Of a DNA stretch of 7,370 nt, positions 1-5,965 are shown piece after piece. Numbering within the stretch: the first letter of the stretch is position 1; each line of letters opens with the position of its first letter. Source of the stretch: Pseudomonadales bacterium. GTDB taxonomy: Bacteria > Pseudomonadota > Gammaproteobacteria > Pseudomonadales > Moraxellaceae. The stretch spans positions 1 through 7,370 of the forward strand of contig JABEVH010000257.1 in NCBI GenBank assembly GCA_013043915.1. The letters run 5' to 3'. The notes beneath the pieces were generated by a model. That model was not told the origin of the DNA, made no database searches, and saw nothing but the letters and a program-made list of their open reading frames with translations. The translations under genes were made by a program, and so were the position numbers.

Positions 1-64
1 AGACCGGGGTAAGTCGTGTGGATGGCAACATCCATACGCTCTGGTCGTTGACCCGAGAAACCCC

Positions 65-91
65 AGCTACAACGCTTTTGGGCGTTTAGCT
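65..91. repeat. Imperfect hairpin upstream of hicB
   Basis: The arms AGCTA-C-AACGC (65-75) and GCGTT-TAGCT (82-91) pair over 10 bp with one bulged C, around the loop TTTTGG. No T-run follows, so it is not a standard intrinsic terminator. It lies about 45 bases before hicB and could be an operator for the autoregulatory antitoxin or the relic of an older element. No gene can be assigned in bases 1-137. One frame stays open from base 2 to a stop at 122-124 and ends in MQAGLE, faintly like a HicA C-terminus, but the residues before it do not look like HicA. Confidence 0.4.
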
Positions 92-137
92 GCGGGAGCT
101 TTCATGCAGGCAGGTTTGGAATGAAGAGGAATAAATG

Positions 138-527
138 ATGAAATATCCAATTGCAATTGAACCGGGCGATGATGCCCATGCGTTTGGCGTGGTAGTTCCG
201 GATCTGCCAGGATGTTTTTCTGGTGGAGATACTCTGGATGAAGCGCTTGACAATGCGCACGAGGCAATCGACTTTTGGTTGGAAACTGTCATTGACGACG
301 GTGGTGTTGTGCCAGAGGCTACGTCAATTGCACATCATCAAACTAATCCTGAGTTTTCAGGATGGATATGGGGCGTAGTTGAAGTCGATTTGGCGTCGTT
401 GTCAGACAAGACCGAGCGAATCAATATAACGTTACCATCGCGCATTTTGCGGCGCATTGACCGTGATGCACATGCAGCAGGGGAGTCTCGTTCTGGCTTC
501 ATCGCGCGCCGGATGTTGGTAGGTTAA
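138..527 (+). CDS. hicB: HicB-family antitoxin (type II toxin-antitoxin)
   Basis: This 129-residue protein matches the HicB antitoxin architecture. Residues 1-60 form the partial RNase H-like HicB domain, with the hallmark stretch VVVPDLPGCFSGGDTLDEAL (18-37) followed by NAHEAIDFWLE. Residues 94-127 form a C-terminal ribbon-helix-helix DNA-binding domain (RINITLP strand, then helices ending SRSGFIARRML). In the family, the N-terminal domain neutralises the HicA mRNA interferase and the ribbon-helix-helix domain represses the operon. ATG 138 is preferred over ATG 135: the GAGGA at 126-130 sits 7 bases from 138 but only 4 from 135, and homologues usually start M-[KR]-Y-P. No intact HicA is visible on either side. 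About 137 upstream bases are available, which should show most of a roughly 60-residue HicA. The gene is therefore either an orphan or the surviving half of a damaged pair. Confidence 0.9.
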   Translation: MKYPIAIEPGDDAHAFGVVVPDLPGCFSGGDTLDEALDNAHEAIDFWLETVIDDGGVVPEATSIAHHQTNPEFSGWIWGVVEVDLASLSDKTERINITLPSRILRRIDRDAHAAGESRSGFIARRMLVG

Positions 528-675
528 TATCCATTCCCTGCAGGGGATTTGATCGGCATAGGGGGGGCAGCGGTTAGGGTGCACCCTGCCACACCACGCG
601 GCATGCGGGTCCGCACCGGGCGGTTCGAGAAGTTGAGATTATGAGAGTCGAGGAACGCCAAGTTTATCGAAATAT
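528..675. other. GC-rich, palindrome-rich non-coding block, possible mobile-element relic
   Basis: No credible reading frame is present. The block holds a run of seven G (561-567), a 10-bp palindrome CCCTGCAGGG just after the hicB stop, a perfect 12-bp palindrome AGGGTGCACCCT (576-587), and a small hairpin TGCGG-GT-CCGCA (604-615). It ends around 660 where the sequence turns AT-rich. The dense secondary structure and the change in composition suggest structured RNA or the end of a mobile element. A group II intron fragment was considered because of the GGUUCGAGAAG-like string after the hairpin, but I cannot establish it from sequence alone. Confidence 0.35.
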
Positions 676-679
676 ACTG

Positions 680-711
680 TAGTCAAAACAAGGTTAAGGT
701 TGTTTTGACTA
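680..711. repeat. Perfect 12-bp inverted repeat with 8-base loop
   Basis: TAGTCAAAACAA (680-691) and TTGTTTTGACTA (700-711) are exact reverse complements separated by GGTTAAGG. The pairing stops cleanly at both outer ends. No T-run follows on either strand outside the arms, so it is not a classical terminator, although the arms themselves are A- and T-rich. It sits between the GC-rich block and the transposase relic. It may be an end of a small element, an operator, or the hairpin of a lost transcript. A run of 11 C (724-734) lies 12 bases downstream. Confidence 0.6.
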
Positions 712-723
712 ATGGTTACTGCG

Positions 724-734
724 CCCCCCCCCCC
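724..734. repeat. Homopolymer tract of 11 C
   Basis: Eleven consecutive C residues interrupt otherwise mixed sequence in a non-coding stretch. Such tracts are prone to slippage and to sequencing or assembly length errors. No gene or promoter is positioned so that its length would obviously matter. Confidence 0.8.
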
Positions 735-789
735 AGCTTACCTAGCGAGCTAAGGATTGTTGACATCATGCAGGCATGGACCAAACATT

Positions 790-867
790 CTTGATCAGCG
801 TAAAGCCGTCTATGAACAGGCACGATCACTCAAGCCATTTCGATGGTCAGGATCAACCCAAGCATAG
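790..867 (+). pseudogene. Relic of a transposase C-terminus (integrase-core, IS3-like)
   Basis: The frame beginning LDQRKAVYEQARSLKPFRWS and ending at the TAG at 865-867 resembles the C-terminal tail of DDE integrase-core transposases, which commonly carry a [RQ]-x-x-VYEQA-x(3-5)-P-x-RWSG pattern near the end. Nothing upstream in any frame gives the catalytic DDE core: the same frame meets a stop at 751-753, and the sequence before about 785 is not recognisable. It is therefore a short remnant. Its right edge lies next to the point where the minus-strand metallo-hydrolase homology ends (about 888), which fits an insertion that broke that gene and later decayed. The assignment rests on one short motif. 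Chance similarity remains possible. Confidence 0.35.
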
Positions 868-881
868 AAGTCCATTGACAA

Positions 882-1055
882 CTACCGGGCATCCAGTGAA
901 CGGGCAGGAACAGGGAAAGGAGACCAGTTGCGTTCCCGGTAGTTTTTGATGCCCTGAAAAAGCCCGCAGTCCACCAGGATGTTGTAGCCTTCGCCATAAA
1001 CCTGTGTACGTGAGCCAGTGACTGTGCCGGCAGCTCCAAGAAATTTAAGATGCTC
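882..1055 (-). pseudogene. Truncated MBL-fold (beta-CASP type) metallo-hydrolase, N-terminal fragment
   Basis: Read on the minus strand from 1052 to the stop at 882-884, 56 codons encode the N-terminus of an RNA-specificity type MBL-fold hydrolase. It opens HLKFLGAAGTVTGSR, continues NILVDCGLFQG, then RNWSPFPVP and SLDA. In full-length relatives (roughly 450 residues) SLDA is followed at once by the zinc-binding motif LTHAHxDH. Here the homology stops at SLDA (about 888) and a TAG follows one codon later, so the active site is missing. A strong Shine-Dalgarno GAGGAGG (1071-1065, minus) remains 9 bases ahead of codon GAG at 1055-1053, the place where ATG is expected, so the start codon also appears lost. 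The family includes RNases and 3'-end processing nucleases. The intact gene would have been transcribed away from the phosphorylase operon. Identity of the fragment is fairly secure. Its former function is inferred. Confidence 0.7.
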
Positions 1056-1101
1056 AGGTGGTGACCTCCTCAGTATCCCTCAATCCTAGGTAGGCTCGAT
1101 G

Positions 1102-1138
1102 TCATCTGGATTGATGTACGTCAAGCTAAGCAGATGAT
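1102..1138 (+). promoter_or_regulatory. Nested dyad and weak promoter candidate ahead of the phosphorylase operon
   Basis: TCATCTG (1102-1108) and CAGATGA (1131-1137) form a 7-bp inverted repeat. Nested inside is the near-palindrome TTGATGTACGTCAA (1111-1124), with six of seven pairs matching. The inner palindrome overlaps a possible -35 (TTGATG, 1111-1116), 16 bases from a possible -10 (GATGAT, 1133-1138). Each hexamer matches consensus at four of six positions, so the promoter is weak. The position, between the old divergent gene and the operon start, suits an operator. No T-run makes it a terminator. Confidence 0.3.
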
Positions 1139-1171
1139 TCCCGGCCTAAACTGAAACCAATGGTTAGCTGT

Positions 1172-1177
1172 GGAGGG
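1172..1177 (+). promoter_or_regulatory. Shine-Dalgarno site deciding the phosphorylase start
   Basis: GGAGGG ends 4 bases before ATG 1182. An in-frame GTG at 1170 would place the ribosome-binding site inside the coding region, so ATG 1182 is the supported start. The N-terminus MDQLRVRILGI also aligns with the usual start of the family. Confidence 0.75.
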
Positions 1178-1181
1178 TCTT

Positions 1182-2684
1182 ATGGATCAGTTGCGTGTCC
1201 GTATTCTGGGTATAGGCACCCACTTGCAGCCGGTTGTTTTTCTGCGAGCTGATTCATCGGTATGCCGTTCAGAAGGATTAGCTACCCAGACTCGGGTGAG
1301 TCTGGTTTATGAAGGCAGAGAATTGACAGCGACGTTAAATATCGTGACAGATCATCTGGTTAGGGAGGGAGAGATAGGCTTGTCAGATGCGGCGGTCAAT
1401 ATTTTGGCGGTTAAGGAAGGTGATATTGTCGTCCTGCAGCATGCTTCTGCCGTTGAGTCGTTACACCATGTGCGTAGTAAGCTCTATGGGCATGCTCTGG
1501 GGCGTCAGGCTATGCAGGACATCGTCGCTGATGTGGTGGCGGGCCACTACTCTGATATTCATTTGGCGGCCTTTGTTACCGCATGCGCAGGGAGTCGCCT
1601 TGATGAGCGGGAGATCACTTATCTGACCGATGCCATGGTGCGTTCAGGGCGGCGCTTGGCCTGGACTCATCCGCAGGTGGTGGATAAACATTGCTTGGGT
1701 GGATTGCCTGGTAATCGTACGACTCCTATTGTCGTTGCTATCGTAGCCGCATGTGGTTTGATCATGCCGAAAAGCTCTTCGCGCGCCATCACTTCACCCG
1801 CAGGCACGGCAGATACGATAGAGACCATGATGCCGGTGCAGTTGACGACAGCGCATATGCAATCGGTGGTAGAAGCAGAAGGAGCTTGCATGGTGTGGGG
1901 GGGAGCCGTGTCGCTTTCGCCGGCGGATGATCTGTTGATTCGTGTTGAACGTGCGCTCGATTTGGACTCTGAAGGCCAGATGGTGGCTTCGGTGCTTTCT
2001 AAAAAGATCGCGGCAGGATCAACGCATGTGCTCATCGATATCCCGGTAGGACCCACCGCCAAAGTTCGTTCACATGCCCAGGCGGATAGATTGGGTGGCA
2101 TTTTGTGTCATGTTGGAGAGGCGTTGGGCTTGCATGTTCGTATACATATCTCTGATGGCAGTCAGCCTGTGGGTAGAGGCATAGGTCCGGCGCTGGAAGC
2201 TCATGATGTGTTGGCCGTATTGAGGCGGCAGGGCGATGCCCCTGATGATTTAAAGCAGCGTTCCCTGGATCTGGCTGCAGTGATTCTCGAGATGGGCGGT
2301 GCGGCTGAATCCGGACAGGGCAGGAAGCGGGCCCTGCATACGCTTGAGAGTGGCCAGGCTCTGGAAAAGTTTATGGCCATTGCACAAGCTCAGGGCGGTT
2401 TTCATGAACCACCGGTAGCCGGTTTTCATCATGATATTCTGGCTCAGCGGGATGGCGTGGTGGCGTATATGAACAACAGGTTCTTGTCACGATTAGCTAA
2501 ACTTGCCGGAGCACCGGCAGATGCAGCAGCTGGACTGAGCATGCATGTACGCTTGGGCGAACGAGTCAGTCGTGGCGATGTCATGTTGACCGTTCATGCT
2601 CAGGCTCAGGGACAGTTGGATTATGCTCTGCAGTTTTTTAATCAGCATCCCCATGAGGTGCGAGTGGAGGGCGAATTTGTTTGA
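1182..2684 (+). CDS. AMP phosphorylase / putative thymidine phosphorylase (long archaeal-like form)
   Basis: This 500-residue enzyme should catalyse phosphate-dependent cleavage of the glycosidic bond of a nucleotide or nucleoside, releasing base and a ribose 1-phosphate-type sugar. Archaeal AMP phosphorylases of this form give ribose 1,5-bisphosphate. Residues 1-85 form the extra N-terminal domain (RVRILGIGT...) found in archaeal AMP phosphorylases and their bacterial 'putative thymidine phosphorylase' relatives, but absent from E. coli DeoA (440 residues). Next comes the helical domain with SDIHLAAFVTA (124-134). The phosphate-binding loop is KHCLGGLPGNRTT (169-181). The signature SSSRAITSPAGTADTIE (198-214) matches the pyrimidine-phosphorylase pattern except for a P at one [TA] position, as in the archaeal form. 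VWGGAVSLSPADD (238-250), SKK (273-275) and the C-terminal domain (GVVAYMNNR, 425-433) are intact. It begins the operon; the prs start lies 17 bases after its stop. Substrate (AMP, other NMPs or thymidine) cannot be read from sequence. Confidence 0.9.
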   Translation: MDQLRVRILGIGTHLQPVVFLRADSSVCRSEGLATQTRVSLVYEGRELTATLNIVTDHLVREGEIGLSDAAVNILAVKEGDIVVLQHASAVESLHHVRSKLYGHALGRQAMQDIVADVVAGHYSDIHLAAFVTACAGSRLDEREITYLTDAMVRSGRRLAWTHPQVVDKHCLGGLPGNRTTPIVVAIVAACGLIMPKSSSRAITSPAGTADTIETMMPVQLTTAHMQSVVEAEGACMVWGGAVSLSPADDLLIRVERALDLDSEGQMVASVLSKKIAAGSTHVLIDIPVGPTAKVRSHAQADRLGGILCHVGEALGLHVRIHISDGSQPVGRGIGPALEAHDVLAVLRRQGDAPDDLKQRSLDLAAVILEMGGAAESGQGRKRALHTLESGQALEKFMAIAQAQGGFHEPPVAGFHHDILAQRDGVVAYMNNRFLSRLAKLAGAPADAAAGLSMHVRLGERVSRGDVMLTVHAQAQGQLDYALQFFNQHPHEVRVEGEFV

Positions 2685-2688
2685 TTAT

Positions 2689-2692
2689 GGAG
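2689..2692 (+). promoter_or_regulatory. Shine-Dalgarno site deciding the prs start
   Basis: GGAG lies 9 bases before ATG 2702. Competing in-frame starts are TTG 2681, 9 bases after the GGAGGG at 2666-2671, and ATG 2687, 15 bases after that same site. ATG 2702 puts the first beta strand (PRLCMISL) at the N-terminus, as in homologues, so it is slightly favoured. ATG 2687 remains possible and would add five residues. Confidence 0.45.
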
Positions 2693-2701
2693 CAGTTCAC
2701 T

Positions 2702-3601
2702 ATGCCGCGTTTATGTATGATTTCTCTGGAGGCGCATCCCCAGCTGGTTGAGGGGCTGGTACGGGAACTTGCCATGGAAGCATTGCCCCTGGAGCAACGG
2801 TGCTTTCCTGATGGTGAGCATTATGTTCGAGTGGAAGGGGATTGTAAGGATGCTGTCGTCATTCTCATGGCTGATATGCGCAACCCTGACCGTATTCTGT
2901 TGCCCCTGGTATTTCTCGCCGATTTGTTACATGAGTTGGGAGCACAAAAAGTAGTGCTGGTGGCACCCTACCTGGCTTATATGCGGCAGGATATTCGTTT
3001 TAAACCCGGGGAAGCCATTAGCTCTCGCAGTTTTGCTGCCTTGTTATCGGCCCATGTCGATGGCTTGGTCACCGTGGATCCTCATTTGCACCGTTATCAT
3101 GATCTGGCCGAGATCTATCGAGTTCCGTCATTAGTCTTGAGCAGTACAGAGCTTATGGCTGACTGGATTCGAGCACATGTCGAACTTCCCGTGCTGGTGG
3201 GGCCAGATGCTGAATCTGTGCAATGGGTTCAGGCTGTGGCCGCAGCAGCAGATGTGCCCTATACGGTGCTGCACAAGATTCGGCACGGTGATCGCGATGT
3301 TGAGGTGAGCATGCCGGAACTGGATCGTTGGCGTGATCACACGCCGGTATTGATTGATGACATCGTTTCATCAGGCCATACCCTGCTGGAAACGCTGCAT
3401 CATCTGCGAACTTTGCAATTACCTCAAGCCGTATGTGTGGCCGTACATGGCATCTTTGCGGGTGCGTCCTATGATTCATTAAAGAGCTTTGGTGTTCGCA
3501 GCATCGTCACCAGCAATTCGCTGCAGCATACGAGTAATGCATTGGATTTGACCCCTGTACTGGTTAAGGGTATTAGATCCTGGGTTCAGGAGTATATGTG
3601 A
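2702..3601 (+). CDS. prs: Ribose-phosphate pyrophosphokinase (PRPP synthetase), archaeal-like form
   Basis: This 299-residue enzyme should interconvert ribose 5-phosphate plus ATP with PRPP plus AMP in the cytoplasm. Visible motifs in order are FPDGE (35-39, ATP site), YMRQD (93-97, nucleotide loop), KPGEAISSR (101-109), DPHLHR (126-131, metal-binding), a lysine and arginine in LHKIRH (K192, R194, catalytic flexible-loop region), and the PRPP loop LIDDIVSSGHT (217-227). The KPGEAISSR string and the length resemble the archaeal class III-like type (Methanocaldococcus has NPGEAISIR) rather than E. coli Prs (315 residues, RVPITAK). The PRPP loop has SSGHT where most family members have (D/S)TGGT, a mild deviation. 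The gene abuts the next one exactly (stop 3599-3601, next ATG 3602), so translation is probably coupled. It is likely a second, specialised Prs and not the housekeeping copy. That is an inference. Confidence 0.88.
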   Translation: MPRLCMISLEAHPQLVEGLVRELAMEALPLEQRCFPDGEHYVRVEGDCKDAVVILMADMRNPDRILLPLVFLADLLHELGAQKVVLVAPYLAYMRQDIRFKPGEAISSRSFAALLSAHVDGLVTVDPHLHRYHDLAEIYRVPSLVLSSTELMADWIRAHVELPVLVGPDAESVQWVQAVAAAADVPYTVLHKIRHGDRDVEVSMPELDRWRDHTPVLIDDIVSSGHTLLETLHHLRTLQLPQAVCVAVHGIFAGASYDSLKSFGVRSIVTSNSLQHTSNALDLTPVLVKGIRSWVQEYM

Positions 3602-5947
3602 ATGACTACCGCTGAAACACGCTTTGTTAAGGCGCAGGGGTTGATTGAACACCAGCCATTGACTCGTGCCCGAGTGCATCGTATGGCTGAAGGTTTGGTC
3701 AAGCGTGGACTTCAGCCATCGACCGAGGCGGTCTATGAGATATTGTTGGCAGCAGACCGACTGATGCATGCGGGATGCTGGTTGGTCATTAACATGATTT
3801 ATGCGCGTCATGTACGTTTAGATGGCAGCCCGTTACAGGCCAGTGATTTTAAAATGGACCCGCAAGGACATGCGGGTGGTTCATTGAACATGGTGCCTGC
3901 TTATGTGGCTTATCTGGCACTGAATGCGCTGACTCATGAAACGCGATCATGGATGATGGGCCAGGGGCATTGCGTGTCTGCAGTAGATGCCATCAATGTC
4001 CTGGTTGACAATATGCATGCAGAACATGCTGCTCGGTATGCGATTAGCGATATGGGATTAACCCGCTTGGTTAAAGATTTCTACCGATATCGGGTCAGAT
4101 CGGATGGTCGCCCAGAATCGCCCTTAGGCTCGCACGTCAATGCCTATACGGCGGGTGGCATGATGGAAGGAGGCTATCTTGGATTTGCTGACTTGCATTA
4201 TGTGCATGCTGCCTTGCCGGGCGAGAAACTGGTCGCTTTCCTCAGTGATGGTGCCTTTGAAGAGCAGCGCGGAGCTGACTGGGCTGCACGTTGGTGGAGA
4301 CAAGAGGATAGTGGTCAGGTGTTGCCGGTCATGATAGCCAATGGACGGCGTATCGACCAGCGCTCAGGGATCATGCAAGCTGGTGGTATTGACTGGTTTC
4401 GTCGGCATCTTGAGTTGAATGGTTTTTCTCCGAGAACCATCGATGGTCGTGATCCTTCCTCTTTTGTGGTTGCCATGTATGAGGCAGAGGAACAGTTGCA
4501 GGCGGGCTTGGGAACTTTACCTTATCTGATTGCAGAAGCCCCCAAAGGTTACGGCTTTATCAACGCAGGTACTAATCTGGCGCATGGTACGCCTTTGAGT
4601 CATTCACCCTGGGTAGATGCAGAGGCTCGTCAACAGTTTAATCAGGCGATGGCCAGGCTGTGGTTGCCTTTACACGAGATTCAATCGGCAGTCAGCATGC
4701 TGAATAATCATGGTTTGCATGGACGTGTTAAAGAGCGTGATCATGCCCTGGCCAAACGATGTCCCAATGACTTGGTATTGCCTGATCCTGATTCGCCTTC
4801 AGGGCAGAGTATGTCGCCTATGGCCGCGGTGGATGGCTGGATGGTTGAGATGCTGGCCGTCAATCCGGGGCGTAGGGTACGTTTGGGGAATCCAGATGAG
4901 TTACGCTCCAACCGCATGGGAGGGGTGCTCTCGGTACTCAAGCATCGTGTGATTGATCCTGAGGTGGGCAATGATGAAGATCGATGTGGTCAGGTCATTA
5001 CCGCGTTGAATGAAGAAGCCGTGGTGTGTGCCTGTTTGGCCAATAAAGCAGGCATTAATCTGGTGGTCAGCTATGAAGCCTTTGCTGTAAAAATGCTGGG
5101 AGCCCTACGTCAGGAAATCATATTCGCACGCCATCTCAAGGAGGCAGGTCGCCCTGCTCAATGGCATGGTTTGCCAGTCATTGTGACATCCCATACCTGG
5201 GAGAATGGCAAGAATGAGCAATCACACCAGGATCCCACCCTGGTAGAAGCCTTGGCCGGCGAGATGAGCGATATGCTGCGTATTATTTACCCGGCAGATG
5301 CACTATCAGCGGTCATGGCTATACGCTCGGTGTATGCAGAGCGGGGACGTTTGGGTGTACTTGTTATTCCCAAACTGGAGTTGCCTGTGCAAATGACCTT
5401 GCAACAGGCTGATGAACTCTCTCGAGAAGGAGCCTGTGTGTTGCAGGACCCACCAGGCGCCATGGTCGATCTGGTAGCCTGTGGGGCATATCAGCTCCAT
5501 GAAATGCTCAGAGTCTCCCAGCGTTTGCAGGAGAGGGGGCATGCCGCTCGCTTGGTCTATATGCAGGAGCCATTCCGCTTCAGAGCAGCGCGTGATGCTC
5601 TGGAAGCAATCTATGTGAGTCAGCGTATACAACACTATTTTTCTGCAACCGCCCAGGCAAGGGTATTCTTGATTCATGGTAGGCCTGAAGCCATGCTGGG
5701 ACATCTGCGACCTCTGGATCTCGGGCCCAATCGTTGTGCATTTATGGGCTATATCAACCAGGGCGGGACCCTGAATGTGGCTGGACTACTTTATGCCAAT
5801 CGGTGTACCTATGCCCATGTCCTGGCGCGGTTATCTGGTTTATTGCAGCAGCCTGCTGGATTTTATTTGAGTCAGGAAGAACTCAGTGCAGTTGAGGGGT
5901 TAGGTGACCCCTATACGCTCATGGCCATGCCGCATGGAGAATTCTGA
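3602..5947 (+). CDS. Divergent phosphoketolase-family ThDP enzyme
   Basis: The 781 residues match the length and order of phosphoketolases, which use thiamine diphosphate and phosphate to split xylulose 5-phosphate (or fructose 6-phosphate) into acetyl phosphate and an aldose phosphate. Histidines aligning with the family's active-site set are present: GHAGG (H90), GQGHC (H123), GSHVNAYTAGGMMEGG (H178), TPLSHSPW (H334) and NEQSHQDP (H542). The ThDP/Mg site is recognisable as SDGAFEEQRGADW (215-227) plus NGRRI (247-251), and YEAF (491-494) supplies the cofactor-activating glutamate. Standard signatures are altered: GDGEAETGP, PGGIPSH and the tryptophan of GHWGTTPG are all changed. It belongs to a separate branch, and its substrate or even reaction type may differ. 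I recall a 'xylulose 5-phosphate 3-epimerase' label on some similar proteins but cannot confirm it. AGGAG (3588-3592) lies 9 bases before the ATG, inside prs. It is the third gene of the operon. Confidence 0.85.
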   Translation: MTTAETRFVKAQGLIEHQPLTRARVHRMAEGLVKRGLQPSTEAVYEILLAADRLMHAGCWLVINMIYARHVRLDGSPLQASDFKMDPQGHAGGSLNMVPAYVAYLALNALTHETRSWMMGQGHCVSAVDAINVLVDNMHAEHAARYAISDMGLTRLVKDFYRYRVRSDGRPESPLGSHVNAYTAGGMMEGGYLGFADLHYVHAALPGEKLVAFLSDGAFEEQRGADWAARWWRQEDSGQVLPVMIANGRRIDQRSGIMQAGGIDWFRRHLELNGFSPRTIDGRDPSSFVVAMYEAEEQLQAGLGTLPYLIAEAPKGYGFINAGTNLAHGTPLSHSPWVDAEARQQFNQAMARLWLPLHEIQSAVSMLNNHGLHGRVKERDHALAKRCPNDLVLPDPDSPSGQSMSPMAAVDGWMVEMLAVNPGRRVRLGNPDELRSNRMGGVLSVLKHRVIDPEVGNDEDRCGQVITALNEEAVVCACLANKAGINLVVSYEAFAVKMLGALRQEIIFARHLKEAGRPAQWHGLPVIVTSHTWENGKNEQSHQDPTLVEALAGEMSDMLRIIYPADALSAVMAIRSVYAERGRLGVLVIPKLELPVQMTLQQADELSREGACVLQDPPGAMVDLVACGAYQLHEMLRVSQRLQERGHAARLVYMQEPFRFRAARDALEAIYVSQRIQHYFSATAQARVFLIHGRPEAMLGHLRPLDLGPNRCAFMGYINQGGTLNVAGLLYANRCTYAHVLARLSGLLQQPAGFYLSQEELSAVEGLGDPYTLMAMPHGEF

Positions 5948-5965
5948 TGAACAAGAATCTCTGCT

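Noticed and set aside
65..91. Integron attC site (CAACGC...GCGTT) carrying a toxin-antitoxin cassette
   Set aside because: The loop is only six bases, the right side reads GCGTTTAGC and not GTTRRRY at the required place, and no second site follows hicB.
2..124. Truncated hicA in the open frame ending MQAGLE
   Set aside because: Only the last six residues resemble HicA. The preceding 34 lack the double-stranded-RNA-binding-like fold pattern and the catalytic histidine context.
561..665. Definite group II intron call
   Set aside because: No domain V hairpin or maturase gene is present; the resemblance is by general impression only, so it is kept as a hypothesis.
760..788. Promoter with TTGACA at 760-765
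   Set aside because: The best -10 at the right distance (AAACAT) matches only three of six positions and no gene lies close downstream on that strand.
830..1039. Minus-strand frame of 69 codons in the intergenic region
   Set aside because: It is the wrong frame: the neighbouring minus-strand frame over the same bases gives the clear MBL-fold homology.
1897..1903. Run of seven G in the phosphorylase gene as a phase-variation tract
   Set aside because: It encodes the conserved VWGGA motif, so the composition is explained by protein constraint.
1667..2101. 144-codon open frame on the minus strand
   Set aside because: It lies wholly inside the phosphorylase gene, has no family resemblance, and is rich in the S/T/P pattern of an antisense shadow.
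5306..5704. 132-codon open frame on the minus strand
   Set aside because: It is antisense to the conserved 3' half of the phosphoketolase gene and shows no motif of its own.
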